Source: Aeoliella mucimassa
GTDB taxonomy: Bacteria; Planctomycetota; Planctomycetia; Pirellulales; Lacipirellulaceae
Direction: 5' to 3'
Assembly: GCF_007748035.1 (NCBI RefSeq)
Contig: NZ_CP036278.1
Span: 4,464,001 to 4,528,000 of the forward strand
Length of the DNA: 64,000 nucleotides
Shown: in pieces, positions 8,473 through 17,791 of the stretch
How the letters are laid out: every line of letters begins with the position of its first letter
How positions within the stretch are numbered: position 1 is the stretch's first letter
Notes under the pieces: generated by a model
Told to the model about the DNA's origin: nothing
Database searches by the model: none
Seen by the model: the letters and a program-made list of their open reading frames with translations, nothing else
Translations under genes and position numbers: made by a program

Positions 8473-8496
8473 CGCACGCCTTCCTACGAAGGTGCG
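8473..8496. terminator. Weak hairpin after flgL
   Basis: CGCAC plus CTTC on the left pairs with GAAG plus GTGCG on the right, with a 2-base bulge and the 4-base loop CTAC. It lies in the 127-base gap between flgL and the GH76 gene, where the flagellar transcript would be expected to end. There is no clear T-run. Confidence 0.25.
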
Positions 8497-8586
8497 ATCA
8501 AGCCATTATAGAGCCGCGACAGCCTAGTTACATCCACTATTACGAGCGTCCCTTTGTAACCTTTTCAGGTGCGGGAGTTACCACTG

Positions 8587-10887
8587 TTATAGAAAATCTA
8601 GCAGTGTCATCCGCATGATGGAGCTAGAAACCTGAAGCGAGGCTTGCAAGGCGTATTGTCGGCTGGTGAACTCGCTGATAGCTTCGGCGAGATCAACGTC
8701 GATTTCATCGGAGAGGGCACTTTGCAGCGCGATATTCTCGTCCTCTTGGCGGTTTTGCAAGCTCTCGAGGCTTTGAAGTCTGGACCCCAAATCGCTCCGG
8801 GCGAAGTTGATGCGATCGAGGTCGACATCGATTTGGTTGATCTCGTTCCCAATCGCGGTGAAGTCTTTCGCCTCCAGCGCGTCGCGCAGCCGAATGAGCG
8901 TGTTGAACACACTTTCGGTTTCGAGCGTATGATTATCACCCGTAGCAAGCGTTCCGGTCGTGCTCGTCGCCGATCCGTCCCCATCTTCGAAGAAGCCCAA
9001 CAGTTCGGCTGGTTGCCCAGAAATTGTCATCGAGTCGGCCCCCGTGTTGTCCACCAACTCGATTCCGTTGCCGTGACTAACCAGCTGAACCGTTACCGCC
9101 CCTCCTGTCTGTGTGTTAACGATATCAATCACATCCTGAACCGTCGTCGCGCCGTCGAGATCGATCGGATAGGAAGTCGGTACTCCCAATGTGGTTAGCT
9201 CGATCTGAAAGGTGGTGACATCATCGGGCAGTACTCCGATGCCGCGATTGAACTCGGCTAACGAACTCGTCTCGCTCAACGTACGCACCCCGAGCTGAGT
9301 GGCTGTCGTGCCCCCCGACACTTCGCCGATCGAAAGATCAGCACCGCTGAGTCTTGAGCGGATGTTGATGCCAGTTCCCGAGCTATTGATCTCGACTTGT
9401 AGTCCGAGTTCCTGTTGATTCAGGATGTTCAACAGCTCTTCTACGGTAGTCGCACTACTGATATCGACTTCAACGGAATTTTCGCCATTGGTCACCAGCA
9501 GCCCCGAAGTAGTATCGAGCACTTCTCCACTACCACCACTCGTAACCGCCGTGGAAGTGAGAGCCACCACTCCGCTACCAGCGGTGGTATGATCCTCCGC
9601 GTCGCTATAGTCGATTTCGGCGGTGAATAAACCGGATGACTCGGCGTTGATGGCAGCCACCACCTGCGAGGCGGTCGAGACTCCTGCGTCGATCGATACC
9701 GTCAACGTTGCCGTGGAACCATCGTACACTGCGGTTTCGTTGCCGGCGGTTCCTCCATCGACAAACTGAATGGTCACCCCATTGAGCGGATCGGAGAGAG
9801 CATCGCTCGGATCGACGTTCGTGCCGTTTTGGGTTGCCCGCACAATGATGTCGTTGTCGTAGCCACCAGAGGTTACTGTTGCCGACGCCTTGGTCCCGAG
9901 CAGTTCCGACAGCGGAGTAGTCTTGGTTACCCGGGGAGTGATATCGCTACCGACCAGAGTATTCTGCGCCGAGGTGGTAAAAATACCGACATCACGGGCG
10001 GTGCGACCTTCGCCCACCTCGCTTACCATCACGAATTCGCCGCTGGGTGCGGTGAGTTGCAACCCAGTGCCAGTGATCTCCACCTGAATATCCGAATTGC
10101 TCGGTGCCCCCGCTTCCAGGTAGCGGGCGATGTCGCCTAAGGTCGCCGCGTTCGAGAGGTCGACGACGGTGCTTGTCGACTTGCCTGTCGAATCGATGTG
10201 AATAATCTCAACCGCGCCGGAGGATACTCCGTATCCCCCGTTGAGATCCTCCACCTTCGTATCAGCGGAGACATGAGGATCAAGATCGATATTGCCTAGC
10301 ATTTGCTCACTGATACCGCCGAACACGTCGGTGCCGGGGATGTTTGTTTCGTACAGTGTTCCCGCAGCAACATAGCTGCGCAGGCTGGCTTCATTGCCTT
10401 GGTACTGAACGTAGCCATCCTGGTAATCGTAGGGCAACGCCTGCGAGCGCGATCCCGCAAAGAGGTACCGCTCGCGGAATTGAGAGTTCCCCATATCCAC
10501 TAACTGTTCCAAGGCGCGGTCGATCTGGTCCATGACTGCTTGTATTTCCTGATCGCTGGATAGCGTCGAATCAACCCCCAGAGCTTCCGCCTTGATGCTG
10601 TTGAGAATACTCGAGACCTCATTGATCGAGTTTTCCGCTTCCCCCAAAAATAAAATACTATCGTTCAGACTCGTTTGCGTCTGATCTTGGCGTTCCAACA
10701 GTCGCTGCAGCGTCATCGCCCGCAGCGACGCAGGAGCATCCTCGCTGGGCGACATGATTCTTCGCCCGGTGCTGATCTGAGTTTGGGCGCGCAACAGGGC
10801 TAGCTGATCGGCTTGAATCTGCTGCGTCAACCGATTGGTTGAGTACAGATTGCTCACACGCGTCGTTGGAATGGGATAGATTGCCAT
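8587..10887 (-). CDS. flgL: Flagellar hook-filament junction protein FlgL (enlarged)
   Basis: FlgL (HAP3) forms the second junction ring between hook and filament. The N-terminal helices show the flagellin-like signature (QTQISTGRRIMSPSEDAPAS, residues 36-55, and RERYLFAGS near 140), and the C-terminal helix pair is at about 690-766. At 766 residues it is more than twice the usual 300-400. The extra 450 or so residues lie in the middle and contain several repeated segments of flagellin hook IN type (ATTVEELLNILNQQELG, ATTVQDVIDIVN), which would form larger outer domains. It is last in the flagellar operon, 65 bases after flgK. Confidence 0.9.
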   Translation of the reverse strand: MAIYPIPTTRVSNLYSTNRLTQQIQADQLALLRAQTQISTGRRIMSPSEDAPASLRAMTLQRLLERQDQTQTSLNDSILFLGEAENSINEVSSILNSIKAEALGVDSTLSSDQEIQAVMDQIDRALEQLVDMGNSQFRERYLFAGSRSQALPYDYQDGYVQYQGNEASLRSYVAAGTLYETNIPGTDVFGGISEQMLGNIDLDPHVSADTKVEDLNGGYGVSSGAVEIIHIDSTGKSTSTVVDLSNAATLGDIARYLEAGAPSNSDIQVEITGTGLQLTAPSGEFVMVSEVGEGRTARDVGIFTTSAQNTLVGSDITPRVTKTTPLSELLGTKASATVTSGGYDNDIIVRATQNGTNVDPSDALSDPLNGVTIQFVDGGTAGNETAVYDGSTATLTVSIDAGVSTASQVVAAINAESSGLFTAEIDYSDAEDHTTAGSGVVALTSTAVTSGGSGEVLDTTSGLLVTNGENSVEVDISSATTVEELLNILNQQELGLQVEINSSGTGINIRSRLSGADLSIGEVSGGTTATQLGVRTLSETSSLAEFNRGIGVLPDDVTTFQIELTTLGVPTSYPIDLDGATTVQDVIDIVNTQTGGAVTVQLVSHGNGIELVDNTGADSMTISGQPAELLGFFEDGDGSATSTTGTLATGDNHTLETESVFNTLIRLRDALEAKDFTAIGNEINQIDVDLDRINFARSDLGSRLQSLESLQNRQEDENIALQSALSDEIDVDLAEAISEFTSRQYALQASLQVSSSIMRMTLLDFL

Positions 10888-10952
10888 ATGCTTTATTGGC
10901 TAGCCTGGTTGCTCGCCCCTGCTCGTTTGATTGTCTTCTAGTCTTCGAGGCA

Positions 10953-12656
10953 CTATAGGTTCACCAGTGTGTCTAACAGCTCCGAGATGGTCTGAATGTA
11001 TCGGGCCGAAGCTTGGTATGCGCGTTGCAAAGCAATCATGTTCACCGCTTCTTCATCGATGTTCACCGCGCTCAAGGCCTGAAACTCTCCTTCTAGCGTC
11101 GCTTCGAAGGTGCGATAGCCTTCGGCAACCGATTTGGCTGCGGCGGAGCCTTGGGCAATACTATTGGCGAGTTGGCTATACTTATCCGACAGCGACGCCC
11201 CGCTGAGCGAATCGAGCGGCTGGGTGAAGAACTCGACCAAACGCTCCGCGTTGCTGGCGTCCTCCTTCACCCCTCCCAAGCTGGCTGCAAACTTGGCGGA
11301 GTTCTCAATGCCATTAAGATCCCGATTTACCCCCAGCGTGGCCGCTGAATTACCAGTGAAAAAGGTGTTGATGCCCAAGGCGGCAAGCACTCCACTTGTA
11401 TCGTTCGCAAACGAAAAAGTGGTATTCGCAGCATCGGCGGCGATGGTCAATCCGCCATTGGCAGCAACGGTTGCCGTGACTCCAGAGACTGCAGATATTT
11501 CGGCAGCCAAATCTTCCAGCGATGTATCTTCGTCCAACCCGTTGAGATCGACCCGGATGGAATGGGTCTCTACGTTGCCGGTGTTGGTGTTCTGCACTAG
11601 GATCTCAAACGCCCCGTTCACCGGGGTGAAGTTCAAGCCCGCTTCATCCAACGGGGCCGTCGTGCTGATGACCTGATCTTTACTCGTAACGCTGTCGAAC
11701 CCCTCAAGCCCCTGCCCTTGCGAATAGAGCTTGTTGAACTCGAAAGCCAAGTTGGCGGCCAGATCATCCAGGTCGTTCAGCACGCCGGTCACGATCTGGT
11801 CGCGACTCATGTAAAGTCCATTTAGCTCGCCCGCGGTCACCTCGAGTGCTGCATTCGTGTCGGCAAAGCGAATGATCGAAGCGTTGCGGCCGCCGTCGTT
11901 GGAATCATCGGCAAACACCTCGCGCCGCACCCCATCGGTCACGAGATACTCACCACCTACCGAGACAGTAAGCGAGCCAGTCGGTTGCTCCGAGACGCGA
12001 ATATTAATCAGTTCGGCTAGCTTGGCCACCGCGTTGTCGCGTTGGGTTCGCAGGCCACCCGCGTCGCTGCCCGACAGCCCACCCCCTTCGATATTCACGA
12101 TCTCCAGGTTTAGCTTGCGGATCTCTTCGCTGAGCGCATTGACCTCGCCCGAGATCTGATTCACTCGCACATCGAGCTGTTCGTGCAAAGCTTCAGCCCG
12201 CGAGGCGAAGCCATTGAAATCGCTGGCCAGCTTCTGCCCAGACAACACCGCCAGGTTGCGCAGCGACAAGTCCCCTGGAACATCGAGCACCGATTGGATC
12301 GATCCGAAGAAATCGCTGAACGAAGAACTGAGGTCCGTATCGGAGAGCTCTCCGATGATCTGTTCCAAGTCCCCGTAGGTACCTTCCTGTATCTCGGCAC
12401 TCACTCGATCGCTGCTCGAGTTCCGCAATTGTTCCTGAAGGTACTTGTCGACCTTCTGAACAATGCCCTCGACCATCACGCCGAGGCCAAGCACCAGGTC
12501 GCCTTGCTTCTGGACCGGCGCGGGGGCGTAGACCACCTCTTCGCGGATGTACCCCGGCGTATTGGCGTTGGCAATGTTGTTGCCAACAACCTGTAGCCCC
12601 ACCTGCATTGCTTGCAGCGTGTTGCTCGCCAGTTGTAGAGAACTAAATAGGGACAT
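10953..12656 (-). CDS. flgK: Flagellar hook-associated protein FlgK
   Basis: FlgK (HAP1), 567 residues, forms the first junction ring on the hook. The N-terminus carries the rod/hook signature (GNNIANANTPGYIREEV, residues 26-42) and the C-terminus ends in the paired helix EEAVNMIALQRAYQASARYI typical of axial proteins. Length is normal for the family (about 540-650). It lies 74 bases after flgN, whose product is the expected FlgK/FlgL export chaperone, and 65 bases before flgL. Confidence 0.95.
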   Translation of the reverse strand: MSLFSSLQLASNTLQAMQVGLQVVGNNIANANTPGYIREEVVYAPAPVQKQGDLVLGLGVMVEGIVQKVDKYLQEQLRNSSSDRVSAEIQEGTYGDLEQIIGELSDTDLSSSFSDFFGSIQSVLDVPGDLSLRNLAVLSGQKLASDFNGFASRAEALHEQLDVRVNQISGEVNALSEEIRKLNLEIVNIEGGGLSGSDAGGLRTQRDNAVAKLAELINIRVSEQPTGSLTVSVGGEYLVTDGVRREVFADDSNDGGRNASIIRFADTNAALEVTAGELNGLYMSRDQIVTGVLNDLDDLAANLAFEFNKLYSQGQGLEGFDSVTSKDQVISTTAPLDEAGLNFTPVNGAFEILVQNTNTGNVETHSIRVDLNGLDEDTSLEDLAAEISAVSGVTATVAANGGLTIAADAANTTFSFANDTSGVLAALGINTFFTGNSAATLGVNRDLNGIENSAKFAASLGGVKEDASNAERLVEFFTQPLDSLSGASLSDKYSQLANSIAQGSAAAKSVAEGYRTFEATLEGEFQALSAVNIDEEAVNMIALQRAYQASARYIQTISELLDTLVNL

Positions 12657-12730
12657 TGCGACAGTGAGAGATCAGAGATTAGTTACCAGATAACGAACCT
12701 TGCAGGTAGCCATTTCAATTTGCGTGATAC

Positions 12731-13252
12731 TTAGACTTCCTGGTCCACCAACGCCCCGCTACGGCTGGCTGGAACCCGAGAGCCATAGGTCGCATCCATT
12801 CGCCCGCCGGTCGCGATGATTTCGATCATTTGCGACAAATGAATGAGCGTTCGCTGCACCAATACCCAATTCGTTAAGCTGTTATGCTGTAATAATCGGC
12901 TCTGGCGACTGGCTTGCTCTACTGTAGGCTCCAAGACCTCGCGCTGATCGGCTGGCAGCGATGCTGTCAGTGACCGAACGCTTCCAGCGGGCAACCCTTG
13001 GCCAGCTGCGGCATTCAGCAATTCCTGACGCTGGCTATGGCAAACCTCGAGTCGGGTGACCAACTCCCCTTCGCGGTGGTTAATCTGCTGCAGCTGCTCT
13101 AGATCTCCCTCGGCTAGAGCTTTGCGTTTTTCCGTCAGCAGTGCTAGCAAATCTCCCTGAACAGCCGACAGGGTGCTGAGCAAGTTGCTGATGCGAGCTT
13201 CCCAGTTCGCCGCGGGTTTGGTGTTCGTATTGTCGGTGGTAGCTGTCGTCAT
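12731..13252 (-). CDS. flgN: FlgN-like flagellar export chaperone
   Basis: This 173-residue, mostly helical protein has the FlgN family pattern (PF05130). Its N-terminal helix pair contains LLALLTEKRKALAEGDLEQL and INHREGELVTRLE, a linker follows, and a C-terminal helix ends IEIIATGGRMDATYG. FlgN escorts FlgK and FlgL to the flagellar export gate. The position immediately upstream of flgK and flgL supports the call, which would be weaker from sequence alone because the family is poorly conserved. Confidence 0.8.
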   Translation of the reverse strand: MTTATTDNTNTKPAANWEARISNLLSTLSAVQGDLLALLTEKRKALAEGDLEQLQQINHREGELVTRLEVCHSQRQELLNAAAGQGLPAGSVRSLTASLPADQREVLEPTVEQASRQSRLLQHNSLTNWVLVQRTLIHLSQMIEIIATGGRMDATYGSRVPASRSGALVDQEV

Positions 13253-13300
13253 GGAAGATAGGACAATGGAGGCTAGAAACGGAACGGGAATGGGATTGGT

Positions 13301-13714
13301 TTAGAACCGACGCAGAGCATTCAGATCGTCCAGCGACTCGGCCGCTGCTGCCTGGCGGGCTTCCTCAAGCACCTTGGCATGATCGGGAAACTGCTGCTTG
13401 AACATCGGCTCGGCAAAGCGGTCGCCCGACTCGGTGGCCCACTCCTGGGCAAGCTGCTGGTCGAGTTGGCTTTGAAAGACCTCTTCGCCTTTGCCGCCGT
13501 GGAAGTATGCCGGTTTATCGACCGTTGATCGCATCGACTTGATCATCTGGCCGTAGAAAGTCTCGCCAATGAAGTTGCTGAAGGTGTCGTGAAGCTCCTG
13601 GGCCTCTTCCACCGACTTCGGCTGATTCACAGCCGACTTCTCAAAGCGGTTCGCCTGCCTATCGACCTTCGATAGGTCGTAGGTCGAGCTTGCTACTTGA
13701 TTCACCAGGTTCAT
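13301..13714 (-). CDS. flgJ: FlgJ-type rod-binding protein (no muramidase domain)
   Basis: This 137-residue protein matches only the N-terminal rod-binding part of FlgJ (SVEEAQELHDTFSNFIGE, FYGQMIKSMRSTV, KGEEVFQSQLDQQLA). It acts as the cap or scaffold for rod assembly in the periplasm. The C-terminal peptidoglycan hydrolase of enterobacterial FlgJ (over 300 residues in total) is missing, as in many non-proteobacterial lineages. Another hydrolase must therefore open the wall. It lies 31 bases after flgI. Confidence 0.85.
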   Translation of the reverse strand: MNLVNQVASSTYDLSKVDRQANRFEKSAVNQPKSVEEAQELHDTFSNFIGETFYGQMIKSMRSTVDKPAYFHGGKGEEVFQSQLDQQLAQEWATESGDRFAEPMFKQQFPDHAKVLEEARQAAAAESLDDLNALRRF

Positions 13715-13745
13715 GGTTGAGTTCCTTGACCAAATCCGTTTGGTG

Positions 13746-14870
13746 TTACTCTACGATTAGCTTGCCATGAAGCTTACCGGCGGTGTTAATGCGTTGAATG
13801 ATTTCGATCACTTCTTCATCGGAGACTTTCAGATTCTTGAGCTGCGCGACCAGGCGGTCCAAGCTGGGATTCGCAGAATCACTCGATCGCATCTCGGCAA
13901 ACTCAACGCTGGTTCCCGCTTCGACGAGCACGTTGTCGGTGACGACGACGACGTCGCCGATTCGCACATCGCCGCTGATGACCACGGTCTTGGTGCGAGG
14001 ATTGATCACCACACGAGCTTCTGCGTCTTCTTCGTTGATGTACATTTCGAGCAATTCGTAAGCGAATTGCACAGGCTCGCTATCGTAAGCCTTGGGAATA
14101 CGCACTTCGATGTTGGTCGCATCTACCGCCCGCACATAGTTATTGATCGCTGCCAGGCTGTTTTCAGCCGGAATCGTATTCGACACATTGAACTGGTCGC
14201 CGTAGTCGCTGACGATGCGCTCCGAGATGTTCGCTGCCGTGTGGAAACTGGCGTGGTTGCGATCGAGTACAAGCGTGAGCCACTTGGCCCCGGCTCGCTC
14301 AATGTAAAACGGAGTGTACACGTCCTGTTCCATCTGGCAACCGTTATGAATGCGCCCCACGGTTGGCACGTCGACGTCTTCGACGTTCACCATGCCAGAG
14401 CAGAGAGCATAGACGGTGTTGTCCATGGGGTTGGGACCTTTGAGGGCAGCGAAAGTCAGGTGTCCACCTTCCAGGCTCTTTCCATTGATCGCAGCGATTG
14501 TGCAGTCGAGCTTCTCTCCCCGGCGAGCACCGGTTGCTGGAATCACGGCGGTCACGGTGACCAGAGCGGCATTCTTGATCTTCTTCAGTTCGTTGATCGA
14601 GCTGTTGTCGAGCACTCCGGTGTTGCCAACGGGGCTTCCCATCAATTCCATCGAGCGGGCGATCGCCTGCATGGTGGCCGCGTCGCCGGCTTCGCCGGTG
14701 CCGTTCAGGCCGACTACCAGGCCCAACCCACGCAACACGTTCTCTTCCTGACCTTTCAGCCGGCAGATATTTCGCAGTCTCGTTTCCGCCGTTGCCGAGT
14801 TGGCCGACCACAGCAGTGCCGTGGCGACGAGCAGGACAATCGTGCGATGAAGCAGGGAGAACGGAGTCAT
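13746..14870 (-). CDS. flgI: Flagellar P-ring protein FlgI
   Basis: FlgI, 374 residues, forms the P ring around the rod in the peptidoglycan layer. An N-terminal signal peptide (ending near SANSATAE) is followed by the conserved GLGLVVGLNGTGEAGDA stretch at residues 48-64, with the family's usual order of motifs to the C-terminal NTAGKLHGKLIVE. Length matches the family. It sits 55 bases after flgH, giving the usual ring gene pair, and implies a true outer membrane and a peptidoglycan layer in the host. Confidence 0.95.
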   Translation of the reverse strand: MTPFSLLHRTIVLLVATALLWSANSATAETRLRNICRLKGQEENVLRGLGLVVGLNGTGEAGDAATMQAIARSMELMGSPVGNTGVLDNSSINELKKIKNAALVTVTAVIPATGARRGEKLDCTIAAINGKSLEGGHLTFAALKGPNPMDNTVYALCSGMVNVEDVDVPTVGRIHNGCQMEQDVYTPFYIERAGAKWLTLVLDRNHASFHTAANISERIVSDYGDQFNVSNTIPAENSLAAINNYVRAVDATNIEVRIPKAYDSEPVQFAYELLEMYINEEDAEARVVINPRTKTVVISGDVRIGDVVVVTDNVLVEAGTSVEFAEMRSSDSANPSLDRLVAQLKNLKVSDEEVIEIIQRINTAGKLHGKLIVE

Positions 14871-14925
14871 AGAACTAAGGTGCTTTGGAGGTTGATAGGA
14901 AGTAGAGGAACGAACTCACGCTTCG

Positions 14926-15666
14926 CTAGAACGGTTTGACACGACCGTACCACTTGCCGATCCAGCCACGAGCGGTTGCATCGCGAACGTGCCCTTGCTC
15001 GACCTTTTTGATCGACAGCTCAGCGATCGCGTCGCTTCGCACGGTACGATCGGGATTCACAAACTGGCGGGCGACGACTCCGGTGAGCGACTGCTGCCAG
15101 GTTTCGCCGTTGTTTTCCACTTGGCGATGAGCTTCGATCACCAGGTTGCCATTCGGGCGAATATCGACGATCGTCGCAGCGATGCGAAAGGTTAGCGAAT
15201 CGTTCGATTCCAACTCCGTTTGCGAACGAATCTGGCTATTGATCGCACCAGCGATGGTCGGATCGCCTCGGCTTTGAGGAGCAGCGTAAATGTCGCTACC
15301 ATCAAAGCCAAGCCAGTCCAACAACTGGGCGTTGTAGTTATTCGTAATACGGCTTTGTACCGAGCCGTCGCTATTCATCGCGGTGCGATAGTCGACGAGC
15401 ACGGTGATGATATCTTGCTTGCTCAGCTCGCGTTGTGCCTCGGGGGGAAGTGGGCGGAAGATGAACGAGGTGTTCTCGAGCGTCAGTTGACCATTGCTCA
15501 CCACGGTTCCATCGGGAGCCGTTTGGGTGCCCCCTTGCTTCGCGAGCAGGCTCCCTTCTTGAGCCGAGCATTCGCTGTGTGCCAGCACCACCAAGGCCAA
15601 CAGAATGGCTGGCAAGGCAAAGGCGAGGACATCGTGTTTGCTGCTGGTTTTAGGCATGGTGCTCAA
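14926..15666 (-). CDS. flgH: Flagellar L-ring protein FlgH
   Basis: FlgH, 246 residues, makes the outer-membrane L ring. It has a basic N-terminus and hydrophobic signal segment (residues 13-31), then the family pattern QDIITVLVDYRTAMNSDGS and SLTFRIAATIVDIRPNGNLVIEA, and the C-terminal NPDRTVRSDAIAELSIKK. The lipoprotein cysteine of enterobacterial FlgH is not obvious, but a cysteine follows the signal segment (HSECSAQ). It lies between flgA and flgI, as in many flg operons. Confidence 0.9.
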   Translation of the reverse strand: MSTMPKTSSKHDVLAFALPAILLALVVLAHSECSAQEGSLLAKQGGTQTAPDGTVVSNGQLTLENTSFIFRPLPPEAQRELSKQDIITVLVDYRTAMNSDGSVQSRITNNYNAQLLDWLGFDGSDIYAAPQSRGDPTIAGAINSQIRSQTELESNDSLTFRIAATIVDIRPNGNLVIEAHRQVENNGETWQQSLTGVVARQFVNPDRTVRSDAIAELSIKKVEQGHVRDATARGWIGKWYGRVKPF

Positions 15667-15732
15667 AGTTTCTTGGGGTGGTGTGACTTAGTGACGCTGC
15701 TGGGAGACTGGTGCGATTCGTTCGAGCAACTG

Positions 15733-16917
15733 TTAGCGATATCCGGCCGTTGCCTGCCCGGGAACCGGCGATGGTGAAGAGAGCGGGGTGCCGATCGTGG
15801 CCAGCTTGTTAGCCCCGACCACTCGCCCTACGAGCTTCTCGCGGCTACCGTCGAGCAATTCCACTTCAATCACGTCGCCCAGCCGGGCCGCACCAAGGGC
15901 CTTCGCCTGGCGACGCACGGTGATGCCACCGCCAGAGGCGATAACCTCGACCAAGGCGTTACGTTCCACCATGGTTGGTTGCAAGCAGCTCTCCATGGTC
16001 ACCAGATCGTCGGCGCGGAACGAACGGCTCGCTTCCTTGCCCAACGCTTCTTCAATGCGATAGATCTTGGTTTGTCCAGCGGAGATACGTGCTTTGTGAA
16101 CGGGTGTTTGTACCGCGACGTCCGCCGCGGTGATCAGTTGGCCTCGATCGATCGGGCGAATCGCGACCAGTACAGGGGTCATGTCGTACGAAGCAACAGG
16201 CAAGCTCAGTTTGAGCGGGCCACGATCGGTGGTGAACTCGAGCGAGATCGTTTGACGGCCAATCCACGGTTCGCGGCCACCAGAGATCACCAGCTTTCCC
16301 GATCGCTGTGCGATCAACTCGGCATAGCGTTTTGGAAGTTCCAAATCGACTTCCACCAAACCATACAAACCCGTTTGAGCTTCCAAATACTCGACTACCG
16401 CTTGTTTAGCTTCCTGATTGAGTTGTTCTTGCTCCACCGCGGTCAATCCAACCTGTTGACGCGCCTGAGTTTTCGGAGGAGTGTAACTTCCAGTCACAGG
16501 ACCTGCGGTATAACCAATGCTGCGTCGCGGTGGTGCACTGGTGGTTGGTAGCGACTGGGTTTCCTTGACAGGTTCCACTGCTTTCTCCTGCCAGCCAATC
16601 ATCACGCGAGGGGCTCCAGCAACATTCAGATCGCCAGTTTGGTATCCACGACTCACCAAAGCGTCGAACACTTGTCGAGGGGTTACATGACGCACCTCGC
16701 CAACCGGAGGTGCTACCCACAACGGAGTCAGCTTGAGACGCTGCAGTTGGGCGTAGGAGCCGTTTTGCACGTCGGCAATGTCTCCGAGCACAATCACCGA
16801 CTTTACCGGCGTGACCTTCTCGCGAAGCATGATGTCAACGCCCGATGCGGTGTTGGCACTCAAGGCCAGCAGCAGGAGCGTAAGCAATGTTCCGGTGATG
16901 TGGCGAATGTTGTTCAT
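15733..16917 (-). CDS. flgA: Flagellar P-ring assembly chaperone FlgA (extended)
   Basis: FlgA is the periplasmic chaperone for P-ring formation. This 394-residue version has a signal peptide (to about NTASG) and an extra N-terminal segment of roughly 150 residues with a Pro/Thr-rich linker. Then come the SAF-like domain (VLVAIRPIDRGQLITAADV) and the C-terminal FlgA core (VERNALVEVIASGGGITVRR, GDVIEVELLDGSREKLVGRV). Typical FlgA proteins are 220-340 residues. It sits 32 bases after flgG and 66 before flgH. Confidence 0.9.
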   Translation of the reverse strand: MNNIRHITGTLLTLLLLALSANTASGVDIMLREKVTPVKSVIVLGDIADVQNGSYAQLQRLKLTPLWVAPPVGEVRHVTPRQVFDALVSRGYQTGDLNVAGAPRVMIGWQEKAVEPVKETQSLPTTSAPPRRSIGYTAGPVTGSYTPPKTQARQQVGLTAVEQEQLNQEAKQAVVEYLEAQTGLYGLVEVDLELPKRYAELIAQRSGKLVISGGREPWIGRQTISLEFTTDRGPLKLSLPVASYDMTPVLVAIRPIDRGQLITAADVAVQTPVHKARISAGQTKIYRIEEALGKEASRSFRADDLVTMESCLQPTMVERNALVEVIASGGGITVRRQAKALGAARLGDVIEVELLDGSREKLVGRVVGANKLATIGTPLSSPSPVPGQATAGYR

Positions 16918-16949
16918 AGTGAGCTTGGTGATTTACTCGTTAACGATAA

Positions 16950-17750
16950 TTAGCGGCGAATATTGGCGACCACTTGCATGATTTCGTCACCCGCTTGGAC
17001 AACTTGCGAGTTCAGCTCGAAGCCGCGCTGGGTGTTGATCAGGTCGATCAATTCCGTAACCGGCTCCACGTTCGAAGCCTCGAGAAACCCTTGACGCAGC
17101 GATCCGTAGCCAGGATCACCAGGATTGCCAGGAGTCGCGGTACCCGAAGCAGCGGTCTCGGCGAACAGGTTATCGCCCATCTTCAGCAGTCCATCGGGAT
17201 TGATGAACGTCGCAATCTGAATGGTGCCGACTGACGACAGATCGGGCGAGTCGGATGTACGGTACTGCACGTTTCCGTCGGCCGAAACCACCACTTCGGT
17301 TGCTTCCTCGGGAATCGAAATCGAAGGTTCAATGCGGTACCCGGTATTCGCCGAGCCAAGCACAAGCTCGTTGTTGGCATTGATGCCGAAGTTGCCAGCC
17401 CGAGTGTAAACGGTCTGACCACTCGGATGCGCTACTTGGAAGAACCCCGAACCTTCGATCGCGAAGTCGAGTGCATTCTCGGTGGTTTCGAACGCTCCTT
17501 GATCGTGATCGCTTTGCGTGCTGGCTACCCGAACACCCAAACCAACCTCGATACCAGTGGGAGTGATGCTTCCATCCGAGTTCTCTGAACCAGGCACACG
17601 AATCTGGCGGTAGAACAGATCTTCGAAGTTGGCCCGGTCCTTCTTGAACCCAGTCGTATTGATATTGGCCATATTATTGGCAATCACGTCGAGCTTGGTC
17701 TCGAGCGCTTCCATGCCAGTGGCCGCGGTGTATAAGGTTTGTACACTCAT
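16950..17750 (-). CDS. flgG: Flagellar distal rod protein FlgG
   Basis: FlgG, 266 residues, builds the distal rod. The N-terminus shows the rod signature (LDVIANNMANINTTGFKKDR) and the C-terminus the matching EASNVEPVTELIDLINTQRGFELNSQ. Length is typical (about 260). It follows flgF by 41 bases, the usual FlgF-FlgG rod pair. Confidence 0.95.
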   Translation of the reverse strand: MSVQTLYTAATGMEALETKLDVIANNMANINTTGFKKDRANFEDLFYRQIRVPGSENSDGSITPTGIEVGLGVRVASTQSDHDQGAFETTENALDFAIEGSGFFQVAHPSGQTVYTRAGNFGINANNELVLGSANTGYRIEPSISIPEEATEVVVSADGNVQYRTSDSPDLSSVGTIQIATFINPDGLLKMGDNLFAETAASGTATPGNPGDPGYGSLRQGFLEASNVEPVTELIDLINTQRGFELNSQVVQAGDEIMQVVANIRR

Positions 17751-17791
17751 GATAATGACTTGCTAAAAGAGGAGGTCTTGGGAACGGGCTA

